A stretch of DNA of 64,000 nt from assembly GCA_949825065.1 (NCBI GenBank), contig OX463845.1:28767315-28831314 (forward strand). Reading direction: 5' to 3'. The position numbers and the translations under genes are program-made. The notes under the pieces were generated by a model. That model was not told where the DNA came from. It made no database searches and was given only the letters and a program-made list of their open reading frames with translations. The number at the start of each line of letters is the position of its first letter. The first letter of the stretch is position 1. Below are positions 1 through 9,668 of this stretch, one piece after another. The stretch is from Odontocerum albicorne (taxonomy: Eukaryota; Arthropoda; Insecta; Trichoptera; Odontoceridae).

Positions 1-705
1 TACGGTTTGATAGATTTTGAAATATAAACATAGAGATAAAATTAAATTCTATATAAAAAAGATACTTTTGATATTCCTACTGACCTCTTTCAGCCACTAT
101 CAGCCTGTCGCGTTCATTCTGTTGAGAACGAAGCAGTTCTGAATCTGCAGAACGCGATCGCCGTGATCGAAACCTGCATTCTCAAGTCTGGCTACACGTC
201 GCTCTGCTGCTTCCTCGACATTTTGATGAACTAAAGCAGATCGATTCCACTGAAAAAGAAGAAAGAAAGTTAGAACAAAAACATATAAAATTGCGAAACA
301 TTAAAAAAAGAAAATACACGAACTAAAACACAAAGAAAAACCAAAAAAAATACTAACGAAATATTTCCCTTCAAACGTAGTTGTTTTTCTCTTTGGCTTG
401 GTGGATTCCCTCAGTACATTTCTTGGCGTCTCTGGAAGAAAGGGATCAAATTAATCACATATTCGGTTTGATGTTTCTGAATAATGTTATTATATTTCGG
501 AAAAATCTAGGATGAGTCCTATGACAGTTGACAACTTTGCCCCAATACAACCTTGTAACGACGTTCAGTAATTTTAATTATTCTATCGACTTTAATATAA
601 GGCTCGATTCTAATACATAGCAAGTTATTTAGGTAAATACATTACAAAAAACTAACAATAATGGAAAAATTAATACATCTTGTTACAAATTAGCAAAAAT
701 GTGGC
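1..705 (-). mobile_element. Helitron-related repeat, cut by the window edge
   Basis: Bases 1-262 match 63546-63800 almost base for base, and 508-705 match 62800-62975 and 4738-4925, so this is a second copy of the repeat at the far end of the window, in the same orientation. The minus strand of about 150-240 reads as coding-like, charged protein (SALVHQNVEEAAERRVARLE), and a closely similar peptide is encoded at 63700-63790. Assignment to Helitrons comes from the 62227-64000 copy, which carries a terminus and helicase coding. There is no intact reading frame. Bases 263-507 are only partly shared with the other copies. Confidence 0.55.
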
Positions 706-744
706 AGTTCCTGTGTATCCTGTATATGTGACATGTGTCAAGTT

Positions 745-796
745 ATTATTAAAAGTTTCACGTGTCAAGTATGAAACACGTGAAACTTTTAATAAT
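745..796. repeat. Perfect 21-bp inverted repeat with 10-nt loop
   Basis: Bases 745-765 and 776-796 are exact reverse complements separated by ten bases. Each arm contains the palindrome CACGTG. Weaker complementarity continues outward to about 709 and 825 (CTGTGTAT against ATACACAG). The size fits a short foldback element or a small-RNA precursor hairpin. No coding is seen. Confidence 0.75.
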
Positions 797-1020
797 TCAA
801 ATGTATAAAACATACACAGATACATACCATGAATTCAATTGAAAATCAATCGATACAGCTCAAATTCACCGCTAATTGTACTGAAAAATAATAAAAAACA
901 GTTGAAACCGAATTGAAATAGCACAGCTTTACGTTATTACGACGCCACATTACAAAATGGTGGATACAAATTTGGTATTCTTTTACGTCCAAGCAGAAAA
1001 TAAACGATAAACGTATTCGA

Positions 1021-1116
1021 AAATTTATAATTTATTATTAAAATATTTATTATTAAATATTTAATATTGAATTATTTAATATTTAGTATTTATTAATTAA
1101 TATTTAATATTCAAAA
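1021..1116. repeat. AT-only low-complexity tract
   Basis: An almost pure A/T stretch made of imperfect TTATTAAATATTTAATA-like units. It is simple sequence with no gene content. Confidence 0.8.
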
Positions 1117-1235
1117 TCAAAATGAAACTATCAAAATTTCAAAGCAATCCGTGAAGAACTTTCGGAGATTGGAGATTTTTAAGTAACGAATTTTTTTTTT
1201 TTTTTTTGGATTGAATATTATTTGGTTATCTTTCT

Positions 1236-1766
1236 AATGTTGTTCACAATATCGTTGATGGCCTTGATATATTGACTCAGATTGGTATCCACACTCCTGC
1301 TAGAAACACACAGAATCTTTTATAATTCAAATGTGTTAATAGTTATTTGCTAACGACAGAGTTACACATTGAAATCCATCAATTGTGAAAAATTAATAAT
1401 GGGCAATTACATGTCGGTTTTGACGGATATTTTTAATGCAGACGTTGTTGAATTCACTTTCATTTCCTTATTTTTTTATGTGTTCTGAAAAAAAAAGTTT
1501 GAAATTTCTTTATAATGTTATTCACAATATCGTTGATGGCCTTGATATATTGACTCAGATTGGTATCCACACTCCTGCTAGAAACACACAGAATCTTTTA
1601 TAATTCAAATGTGTCAATAGTTATTTGCTAACGACAGAGTTACACATTGAAATCCATAAATTGTGAAAAATTAATAATGGGCAATTACATGTCGGTTTTG
1701 ACGGATATTTTTAATGCAGACGTTGTTGAATTCACTTTCGTTTCCTTATTTTTTTATGTGTTCTGA
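1236..1766. repeat. Recent 253-bp direct duplication
   Basis: Bases 1236-1488 and 1514-1766 align without gaps at an offset of 278 bases, with only about four substitutions. The 25-bp spacer (1489-1513) is not repeated. Neither copy has coding content. The near identity makes this younger than most repeats around it. Confidence 0.9.
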
Positions 1767-1769
1767 ATT

Positions 1770-2610
1770 ACGCATTTTTAAAGTTGTTGATATTTTATCT
1801 TTATAAAATGTTGCTATACTTTGTAAAGGACGCTTAAAAGTCATGTATTTTCAAATAGATAAATATGAAAATATATTAAATATAATTATGAATCTACAGG
1901 GGTTGGCCTATTTACTTACTGCATACTCACCGATCGACTAAAATATAAAATAAAACACGTTAAATTCTTTGAACTGAGTTGTCAAGCGGCGTATCATCCA
2001 GTAACGCTTTGTCTTAGCGGCGAATCGTCTGAGGGCCGATATAATGCGTGCACACGCAATGTTCCAGACGATGTTTGGTATGCAGTAATTGCAAATTCCT
2101 CTTCAAAGTATCCTGCATCGAATTGATTGCATTCTCGCCGTGTGAGCGAGCGAATAAAATGAATGACGGGTCATTTGTCACATGACGCGTTCGTTGATAA
2201 TTTTACCGCTACCGGTAAATTAGTATGCTGATTGGTTAGAAGCCGCAGGTTTCTGCAAATCTTGCAACGACAGTAACAAAAAGATGATTTCTATATCGTT
2301 GTTTTGTAATCAAATATTACTTCCAACAAGCGTCATTAAATTAAATAAATTAAGGTAGAGCGATAAATCAGAATATGGATGTCGAATCTTCTATCCATTT
2401 GACACCAGTATAGCTATCTAGGATATCCAGCTAGATAATAGCACCGTTTAGAGAGTCGGCTATTCTCAATTATAAAACAATATATAATATTACAAAGCTG
2501 CGTATATTTTGCTCGATATTGTATCCATCCTGATAAAACTGAAATAACAGGTGGACCTCTTCTATTGCAAAATAAGATTTAAAATAAATAATACTAATAA
2601 TAGGATAATT
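1770..2610. other. No gene seen
   Basis: Unique-looking sequence. The interval 1980-2240 is richer in G, C and CpG than its surroundings but holds no long open frame and no recognisable repeat. Confidence 0.5.
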
Positions 2611-2612
2611 TA

Positions 2613-2995
2613 TAAAACGCCGTTTAGAGAACAGACTCTCATCAAGGGCGCTCTACATCTAATATTAAAAAAAAAGTTGTAAGTATTGTATAAGACAATA
2701 AGTGCCGTATAGAAAGCAGACTCTCCTCAAATGCGCTCTAATTCGGGATTGAAACACGATATCATTAATATATTAAAAATGTATAAAAAAAAAAGTTGAA
2801 CACAAGTATATGAAGGTAGTGACTGCGGTCATTAGATTAGATACTTCCCCCGCATCTGCATATGTTCAGAAAAACATATTTGCTAAGAAAACCGCAGAAA
2901 ACTTACCAAGGGAAGTCGAACTACAAAGAAACCTTTGTAGATTTCCCGATATGTGATTTTAACACATTCGGCTTTAGGTGTAGTAAAGTGTATTT
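2613..2995 (+). mobile_element. Multi-hairpin dispersed repeat, copy A
   Basis: Member of a family with copies at 3845, 5460(-), 13835, 21905(-), 25440, 32300(-) and 38780(-). The head (GCCGTTTAGAGAACAGACTC and the following CAAGGGCGCTCTA) is present twice here, at 2619-2660 and about 2692-2738. The body at 2845-2990 runs through four short stem-loops in a row: CATATGTTcagaaaAACATAT, a GCTAAG/CTTACC-type stem, CTACAAAGAAACCTTTGTAG, and a GATATGTG/CACATTCG stem. It has no coding capacity and no class assignment. Confidence 0.7.
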
Positions 2996-3054
2996 ATTTT
3001 GTGTGTAAATAAAATCATAAAACATTAATTTTATCGGGCTGGTATAGATAATTT

Positions 3055-3260
3055 TCGTGGCCTTATTGATAAAAGGCCTGTCTTCCATCCCGGGGGTTGA
3101 GGATTCAATTATTGTTGGTATACTTATTTTTTTAAAGATTCCAGTTTTCATTTAAGGCTTGTTTCACACCTTTCTGGTTGTTAGAAGAGATTGTCGCATG
3201 GCAATAATCCCATGCTAGATTATTCTTTGTACAATGAAATTGCAATACAGTACAATAGAA
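3055..3260 (+). mobile_element. tRNA-derived SINE
   Basis: The head at 3055-3120 is tRNA-like with Pol III A-box-like and B-box-like segments (GGGGTTGAGGATTCAATTAT is a decayed B box). It is followed by the family's conserved middle, CCAGTTTTCATTTAAGGCTTG, and the signature tail TTGTCGCATGGCAATAAT, and ends in a TACAATA-rich tail. Related copies lie at 11135(-), 20720, 23528, 31186, 41208, 44755 and 48231. Confidence 0.8.
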
Positions 3261-3844
3261 AATAACGAGGTCAATTTTAACAATATATTCCTTGAGTTAG
3301 CATCATATAAGGTATAATAAACAATGTGTATTAAAAAAATCATCCTTTGTTTTAAAGACATCTGGAGCGTCAAATTTATGAAATCAGCGCCGTAAAATTA
3401 ATCCATGGTTGTAATTGACAAGTGCTATATGAATGAAACGTCGAAAATCGGAGCATTCCTGTAATACTCGTACTAAACCATTCTTCAAATATCATTAAAA
3501 ATATTTGAAGAAACTATAAACAAGTCAAAGAGGAAAAAAAGACCCGGCGGAAGCTTATAAATTATCATTGCCCTCTTATCGCGGCCATAAATCAGTATTT
3601 AATTCTGTAAACAATAAACCACGCGGCTTAATCTTAAAAAAAATATTACCCTACTTGTGCGGTCTCAAGAGGTTAAATTCTTCAACTTTTATTAAAGATA
3701 TTATATTCCCGTCATATTTAAAAGTGTAGGGATAAAAAAATAAATATAGTAGGCCCCCTTAATCCGCGGGAGATACGTTTCAAGATCCCCAGTGGAAGTC
3801 TAAAACCGTGGATAGGAAGTACCTAATAATAATAATAGTAGAAG

Positions 3845-4140
3845 GAAAATGTATATAACACCATTTAGAGAGCAAACTCTGCTCAAGGGTGATCTCACTC
3901 GGGACAAACCAATTATTATTGACAGATTAAAAATATTACAAAATAAATATATGTGTAGGGATAGGAAGGTGGTAGATGCGGCCAGTATATTAGGTACTTC
4001 CCCGCATCTGCATATGTTTAGAAAAACATATTTATGAAGAAAACTTTCCAAGGGAAGACGAACTACAAATAAATCTTTTTGTATCTTCCGATATGTGAAC
4101 ATAACACATTCGGCTTAAGGTGTAGGGTAGTGTTCATATG
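3845..4140 (+). mobile_element. Multi-hairpin dispersed repeat, copy B
   Basis: A nearly full-length copy. The head ATAACACCATTTAGAGAGCA and a CAAGGGTGATCTCACTCGGG block are followed by ATATGTGTAGGGATAGGAAG, then the hairpin body from 3995 (CTTCCCCGCATCTGCATATG). The same four small stem-loops as copy A follow, in the same order. It ends near GGTGTAGGGTAGTG. The head is single rather than doubled. Confidence 0.75.
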
Positions 4141-4141
4141 T

Positions 4142-4725
4142 TTTTGATGAACCATATTTATACTATGTTTTTTTCTTATGATATATGTTAGGTAAAATGA
4201 AAGATTAAAACTTAAATTAATAATAAAATAGAACAGTTCTATTTATACTCGTATATACTGCAATAAATGTTACGTGAACGTGGTCTGTCTCAAAATATCA
4301 TCGTGTATTGTTCTCACTCTTCATCTTCTTGTAATGATGATATAGATGGAGTGTGGAGAATGGCATTGTGGCGTTGCGTTGGCTACTATTGGCTTTCTAA
4401 CGACATATTAAAAATTTTGACCCACAGTTAATCTCAGATAATGACACCATGGAAAGCCAAACCGCAGATAAAGAAGGCCTTCTGTAATTTATATTATATT
4501 CACTTCTTAGTAAATTTATTAATCCTTTTGAACCTCGGGTCAAACTGATTCAGAAAAAGAAACTTAATGTAAATATATCAAATTTGTGTTTCTTTATTTG
4601 CAGCAAGCAGATACAATAAAAACATACGTTACAATATTTGCAGCGAGTAGATACAATAAAAACAAAAAGCATTTTCAGAATTAATGAAATGAAAACACTT
4701 AAATTAAGAGTTATACAGAGAAAAT
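4142..4725. other. No gene seen
   Basis: AT-rich sequence. It contains a local repeat of AGCAGATACAATAAAAACA-like units (4600-4665) and nothing else recognised. Confidence 0.5.
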
Positions 4726-4726
4726 T

Positions 4727-5258
4727 TAGCATGGTCCCTGTGACAGTTCACAAATTTGCCCCAATACAACCTTGTAACGACGTTCAGAAATTTTAATTAT
4801 TTTATCAACTTTAATATAAGCCTCCATTCTAATAAACAGCAAGTTATTTAGGTAAATACATTACATAAAACTAACAATAATGACACATTAATACATCTTG
4901 TTACAAATTATCAAAAATATGTCAGTTTGTTAAAATCAAATAATATTTGGCGACGTTCGTCAAACGTCACTACGTTAGTTTGCATTGGCTAGGGATGGGG
5001 TATACGATAATTGGATTTTCGATTTTTTTATACATAAAATTAAATGTTCGTAATTAGTATTAATTCATAGTGGATTTTAACCTACTATATTTAAAAATAC
5101 TCGTAGTTTCTAATCATACAATACATTAGAAAGTCAGTATAATGAAAATTATGAATTAAAACGTTAGTTTAGAGAAAAACGATTCGATTTGTAAAAAAAA
5201 ACTATTTTACCCCATCCCTTTGAGACATGATATTTCAAACGTCACAGGGACCAAGCTA
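4727..5258. mobile_element. DNA element with 18-bp terminal inverted repeats
   Basis: TAGCATGGTCCCTGTGAC at 4727-4744 is repeated inverted at 5241-5258 with one mismatch. Inside the left end, 4738-4925 is shared with the Helitron-related copies at 508-705 and 62800-62975. A second, smaller inverted-repeat element (4991-5219) is nested inside. No flanking target duplication is evident, so the class is open. Confidence 0.55.
4991..5219. mobile_element. MITE with AGGGATGGGGTA termini, hAT-like
   Basis: Perfect 12-bp terminal inverted repeats AGGGATGGGGTA (4991-5002) and TACCCCATCCCT (5208-5219) bound a 229-bp AT-rich, non-coding interior. Termini of the A-GGG-A-type are common among hAT elements. 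I see no clear 8-bp target duplication, so the class is tentative. It lies within the larger inverted-repeat element 4727-5258. Confidence 0.6.
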
Positions 5259-5313
5259 CATTTTATTGAGTATAGTATCCGAGAAATGTGTGAAGTAGAA
5301 AATATTGCGAGAT

Positions 5314-5328
5314 GGGGGAGGGGGGGGG
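5314..5328 (+). other. G-run (G5-A-G9)
   Basis: GGGGG-A-GGGGGGGGG is an isolated purine tract in AT-rich DNA. It could form a G-quadruplex-like structure or be a polymerase-slippage product. Confidence 0.6.
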
Positions 5329-5459
5329 AGCGCAATAGACGAGATGGATAGTAGAATGGTTCTAATATATACCAGAAGAGAAGTATCAGAAGAAAAAAAA
5401 AAATGTAACGTATAAATGCAAAAAGGTTTCAATTCACATTTTATCTGTTTATCCATTTT

Positions 5460-5640
5460 AAATATTTAGGGGTACATATACAAATGCGGGGAAGTACCCA
5501 ATTTAATGGCCGTAGTACTAACACTCAACTTTATTTTATTTTTTGTAATATTTTGTCTGTTAATAAGGATGGGTTTGATTTACTAGTAAGAGCGTCCTTG
5601 AGGAGAGAGTCTGATCTCTAAACGGCGCTTTAAAAAAATG
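5460..5640 (-). mobile_element. Multi-hairpin dispersed repeat, copy C (partial)
   Basis: The minus strand carries the family head (GCGCCGTTTAGAGATCAGAC, then AGGACGCTCTTAC) and the ATATTACAAAAAATAAAATA spacer. It stops after the CTTCCCCGCAT segment, so the hairpin body is missing. Confidence 0.65.
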
Positions 5641-5754
5641 TCCTTTAATTATTTTAAAATCGCGTTGCATTTATACGAAATATTTTTATAAAACGGAGTT
5701 TTATAACAAAATGCGCAATTTAGTGGATTGATATTTTTGCACATTCAGTACTTA

Positions 5755-6235
5755 GAATACTCAGAAGAACCAAAATACGTATATTTACATCTCTAGTATT
5801 CTCCATAGTAAGGAGTAGAACATAGACGATGAGAAAGATGGAAAGAAACATGATAGATGCCTTCGAGATGTGGTGCTGGAAACGGATACTCCATATCCCA
5901 TACCGCAAGATGCACCATCGTCTCTATCATCCAAGAATTGGAGATTACCGAAAGACTTCTAACAACATGCAGAATAAGAATCCTAACATACGAATACTTT
6001 GGCTATGTTGAAAGAAATAATTATGCAAGTCTGGAGAAGCTTATGGTCATTGGGACAGTTGAGAGAAGGCGAATAAGAATAAGGTGTCCTATGATTTGGT
6101 CGGATCGAATAAAGAGGTTACTTGTAACAGGAACCTCTTTAAGCACTCCATTCAATGTGACCCAGGACTGGAAAGGATGGAGACATGGGGTGAGCCGACT
6201 TCAAGACATAACATAGGACCACAACAATTAATATT
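5755..6235 (+). pseudogene. LINE ORF2 C-terminal remnant
   Basis: Two overlapping frames restore a known non-LTR retrotransposon C-terminus: IDAFEMWCWKRILHIPY at 5848-5905, then, after a frameshift, LEKLMVIGTVERRRIRIRCP and MIWSDRIKRL up to 6215. This is the post-RT region with the typical E-x-F-E-M-W-C-W-[KR]-R block. There is no RT domain, and stops and frameshifts show it is dead. It belongs to the same subfamily as 8370(-), 27885, 32805 and 33745(-). Confidence 0.8.
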
Positions 6236-6239
6236 AAGC

Positions 6240-6900
6240 ACGCAATGAAAAATAAGAATGTATTTATAAGATATTAGAAATAACTCAAAACTGAGTCATA
6301 TGGGTTGAACTTTATATATTATAGCAACTTGCTATAGAGATGTTACAAAAATCGTTCCACAATTTCGACTTTTGAGGTTAACTTTTTGCTTCATACTTGT
6401 CATGTTAGAGCAATACGAAGATCTATAAAATTAAAGAAAGAGTATTTAATTTAGAAAATCAACGTCAAATAGACAAGTTGATTTTGTATTTAGGAACTTG
6501 AAAGTGAAATTTAACAAGGGATTAGCGCGAGACTTTTCTTCGACTTGCAGCTGTGAGATTTGAATGTTTATTTAAATATTTGGTGATAATCTTTTCGATA
6601 TACTTGATATATTGGTCTCAAACGGGTGTTCACATAACTAATAAACAGTGAATTATTAATCACTTGAGCTAACCGTTTTAATTAACATAATTTCAATATT
6701 TTTTATAACTCGCAGGTGTCGGATTGTTAATAAACTATCTAGTTAAGGCTGCGACATTTGATTTATTCAATTTCTATTAAACTATAAATCTTGTTTATTT
6801 TTATCAATGGACAGCGAGAACTATTTACCTACCAACCTACACTTTCTTTCCATCATTATCATCATCACCACCATATTAAGATAGTATTTCTTTATTTAAT
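6240..6900. other. No gene seen
   Basis: AT-rich sequence with no open frame of note and no recognised repeat. Confidence 0.5.
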
Positions 6901-6904
6901 ACTT

Positions 6905-6990
6905 CATTGCGTAAACATACAATCGGTGGGATTATAGCTATACGGCAGTCTCTTCCAAACAACCAGGCAGGTGTAACACGTGTGCTAATT
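6905..6990 (-). mobile_element. SINE 3' fragment
   Basis: On the minus strand the interval reads CTGGTTGTTTGGAAGAGACT, then GCCGTATAGCTATAATCCCA and CCGATTGTATGT. This matches the signature tail of the window's SINE family (GATTGCCACATGGCAATAAG). The tRNA-like head is absent. Confidence 0.5.
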
Positions 6991-7055
6991 GCTTGTTAAG
7001 AGGTTACAAAGTTTTTAGGTTGCATATAAAAATACTAGTCAAAAGTAAAGTACAC

Positions 7056-7380
7056 ACATTAAAAGAGGTGAGTAAAGTGAAGTACATGAATAATATCACA
7101 CATTAAAAGGAGTGAGTAAAGTACATGAATAATATCACACATTAAAAGGAGTGAGTAAAGTAAAGCAGATGAATAATATCACAAATTAAAAGGAGTGGGT
7201 AAAGTAAAGTACATGAATAATATCACACATTAAAAGGAGTAAGTAAAGTACATGAATAATATCACACATTAAAAGGAGTGAGTAAAGTAAAGCACATGAA
7301 TAATATCACAAATTAAAAGGAGTGGGTAAAGTAAAGTACATGAATAATATCATACATTAAAAGGAGTGAGTAAAGAAATG
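7056..7380 (+). repeat. Minisatellite with three-monomer higher-order unit
   Basis: Eight copies of an ACATTAAAAGGAGTGAGTAA-type monomer start at 7056, 7100, 7139, 7183, 7227, 7266, 7310 and 7354. The spacings are 44, 39, 44, 44, 39, 44 and 44 bases. The 39+44+44 block (127 bp) therefore repeats as a unit (7100, 7227, 7354). The 39-bp monomer lacks one TAAAG. Confidence 0.9.
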
Positions 7381-7399
7381 AAAATAAAATGTACACAAC

Positions 7400-8365
7400 A
7401 TTGTTTTTTAATATAACCAAAGAGTTGGAAAGATAGAGAAAGAAAAATAGAATGCAGGATAGGTAAAGGTGCGCTATATTATTCAAGAGAGATATATTCA
7501 TTTTTAAGTCGCTTTTTGAAGCAAGGAAATGAGGGTGCAAGTATGATAGCATTTGATAACTGGCCTAACGGCATTTCTAGTGAGTGATGGAGAAAAATAT
7601 GATTTTAGATTTTCCTTAACACGTGTGTGGCAGATTAATACGAAATTCATCATCAATAAGTACACATCACAGAACGAACTATTTTGAATCAAATCCTTTG
7701 ATTTAACGTTTTAAATGGAATGAACGGAATGCCTTGGCTATCAAGACCACCTGATTTCACAGCACTTATTTAGTTATTGACAGCAATGTATTACGTAAAA
7801 ACAAGCTTTGTTTTGTTCCCTATAACACAAGTGGCATTTTGGCAAATGGTTCTCTGACGCGTTCTCCCATTTCCCTTTCATGGAAGCTAACGATAAAAAC
7901 GACAAAGGATTTGCCGCTATGCGTATGTCGCACTTTATTTGTAACTAATACATATATCACTCCAATCAATAGGTTCTTCTCAACCGGATACACTCGAGTG
8001 TTTACAAAACAAGAGTGCTTCACATCCTGATATCAATCGTTCCACAGGTAGGCCAACAATTTCTCCGATAACACCACTCTGTATGGTGCCACTTATCATA
8101 TGCTGAGTTGTTAAACACGCGACACGGTTGTATTATCTTTAAATTAATTAATAAAATGATTTATCGAACCTAGCGCGGTCTCAGTAGCAGTGAGTTATGC
8201 TGTTGACAGCTGCTTTGGAAGGAGGAATGCGGGTCCAATGCCGTTATGAATTAAAACGAAATCTAATCGATGAAATATAATTAACGCGCCCCATGTTTTC
8301 AAGAGATAGATTTGATAATTATTAACAATCAAGTAAGTGTGAAAAACGCAAGCTGTTTCATCTTA
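7400..8365. other. No gene seen
   Basis: Short open frames on both strands show no recognisable protein. No repeat family of the window is detected. Confidence 0.45.
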
Positions 8366-8369
8366 GTTT

Positions 8370-8824
8370 TATGTTAGTTGGAAATTATTCTCTTCTTAGT
8401 TGTATTGATCGTGGCTGAGCGTCGTGTTTCCCCGATAATCTGAACCTGAGCGAATGAGTGTAGCAATCAATGAGGAACTAGTCATTTCTTTGATTTGGTC
8501 TATCCACCTTGTAGGAGATCGTTCTCTTGGTCACCGTCTCTCAACGCTTCCAGGCACTACTAGCTTCTCCAAACTATCTTTACCTCTTCTAAGCCAGCCT
8601 TTCTTTGGCCTATAAATCCTGGAGAAAAGATGCGACGTATTCAGCATTAACTCAACATCTCGAAAACATCCAACGCATATGTTTCCGCTCCATAGAGAGC
8701 TATGGAGAAAACCAGTGATCTCACCAGATGAATGTTGGTGTTGAGAAGTAAAGTTTTTCATATCTTTATAAGTTTGACCATTGCAGATTTTTACACGCCG
8801 ATACATCTCCGAATCTGGCTGCAA
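8370..8824 (-). pseudogene. LINE ORF2 C-terminal remnant
   Basis: The minus strand reads SLEKLVVPGSVERR near 8530-8575 and, in the next frame, RWIDQIK-like sequence, equivalent to the tail at 6040-6110. Upstream, in another frame, is a TNIHLVRSLVFSIALYGAET block (8680-8750). The 3' part (8400-8460, GTGGCTGAGCGTCGTG) is shared with 33785-33810. It is frameshifted at several points. Confidence 0.7.
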
Positions 8825-8829
8825 TTTAA

Positions 8830-9265
8830 CTGAAAATAAATGTTACTATTAAAAATCTGCTTAACGAAATTTCCCAAATAATATTCGTTTTCTTTTAAAT
8901 AATAATTTTACCTACTGTTCTTTACTCAGCGGGCTAACATTAAAGTGGTTTAAACCAATTTATGCTGCAGCACAAAGTCAGGGAGTGAAATGATCAGTTG
9001 GAGGATTAACAAGAAGAGAACAAACCTCTAGTTTATTCAAACACAGCCCCTATTCAAACACAACAATAAATAATGAGCTGCAAGACTTGGAAAATATTCA
9101 TGAATTACCTGGGCTCCTTGATCATAAACAGGGGTTTCTGTGATAAGGAGATAATGCGTAGAATCCATATATCTAAGGGAATGAATGGCCTAGAAGTGAA
9201 CCGGAGAATCGAAAAATTATTAAAAAAAATAACAATACTCACACAGTTCAAACCCTCGTTTTCTA
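8830..9265. other. No gene seen
   Basis: No convincing coding sequence. A 67-codon open frame at 9073-9276 resembles no family I know. Confidence 0.45.
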
Positions 9266-9599
9266 ATCTGACTTAAGAATGTCTTCTACTGTATCTTAAT
9301 ATCTTTGATTCTGCACAATCTACATATAATAACTTATTATTATTGCTTCGCTTTATGTACATATTCCTATGGTATGTTTAAAACAAGATTTCCAGTTAGA
9401 GATTCTTCCCGAACCTTTTAAAAATTATATAACTCCATATGATTGATTCTACATAATCAAACAAATAATACATTTTGCTGTTTTTATATGGGGATTTCTT
9501 CTCTAAGCATTAAGAATTTTTTTCTACTTCATTCTTCGTATTTTTTATTCTGCACCATCAAATAAACGATTAATTGAGCTACCCTTTTATCCGTGCTTC

Positions 9600-9607
9600 T
9601 ACGAGTA
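9600..9607 (+). repeat. TACGAGTA insertion in a tandem unit
   Basis: This unit reads TTCTA-CGAGTA-TGGTATGT, whereas the unit at 9364-9378 reads TTCCTATGGTATGT. The difference is exactly six bases added at a TA. Confidence 0.8.
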
Positions 9608-9660
9608 TGGTATGTATATCAGTCGGAGATTCTTCTCTAGATTATAATAATGACTTCTAA

Positions 9661-9668
9661 TACGAGTA
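9661..9668 (+). repeat. TACGAGTA insertion in a tandem unit
   Basis: This unit reads CTTCTAATA-CGAGTA-TATATC and continues to TTTGATTC. The unit near 10068 has CTTCTAATATACTTTC with the same remaining length to TTTGATTC once six bases are removed. Confidence 0.8.

Noticed and set aside
7056..7380. Regularly spaced repeats suggestive of a CRISPR array
   Set aside because: The units are directly adjacent with no unique spacers, and the sequence context is eukaryotic.
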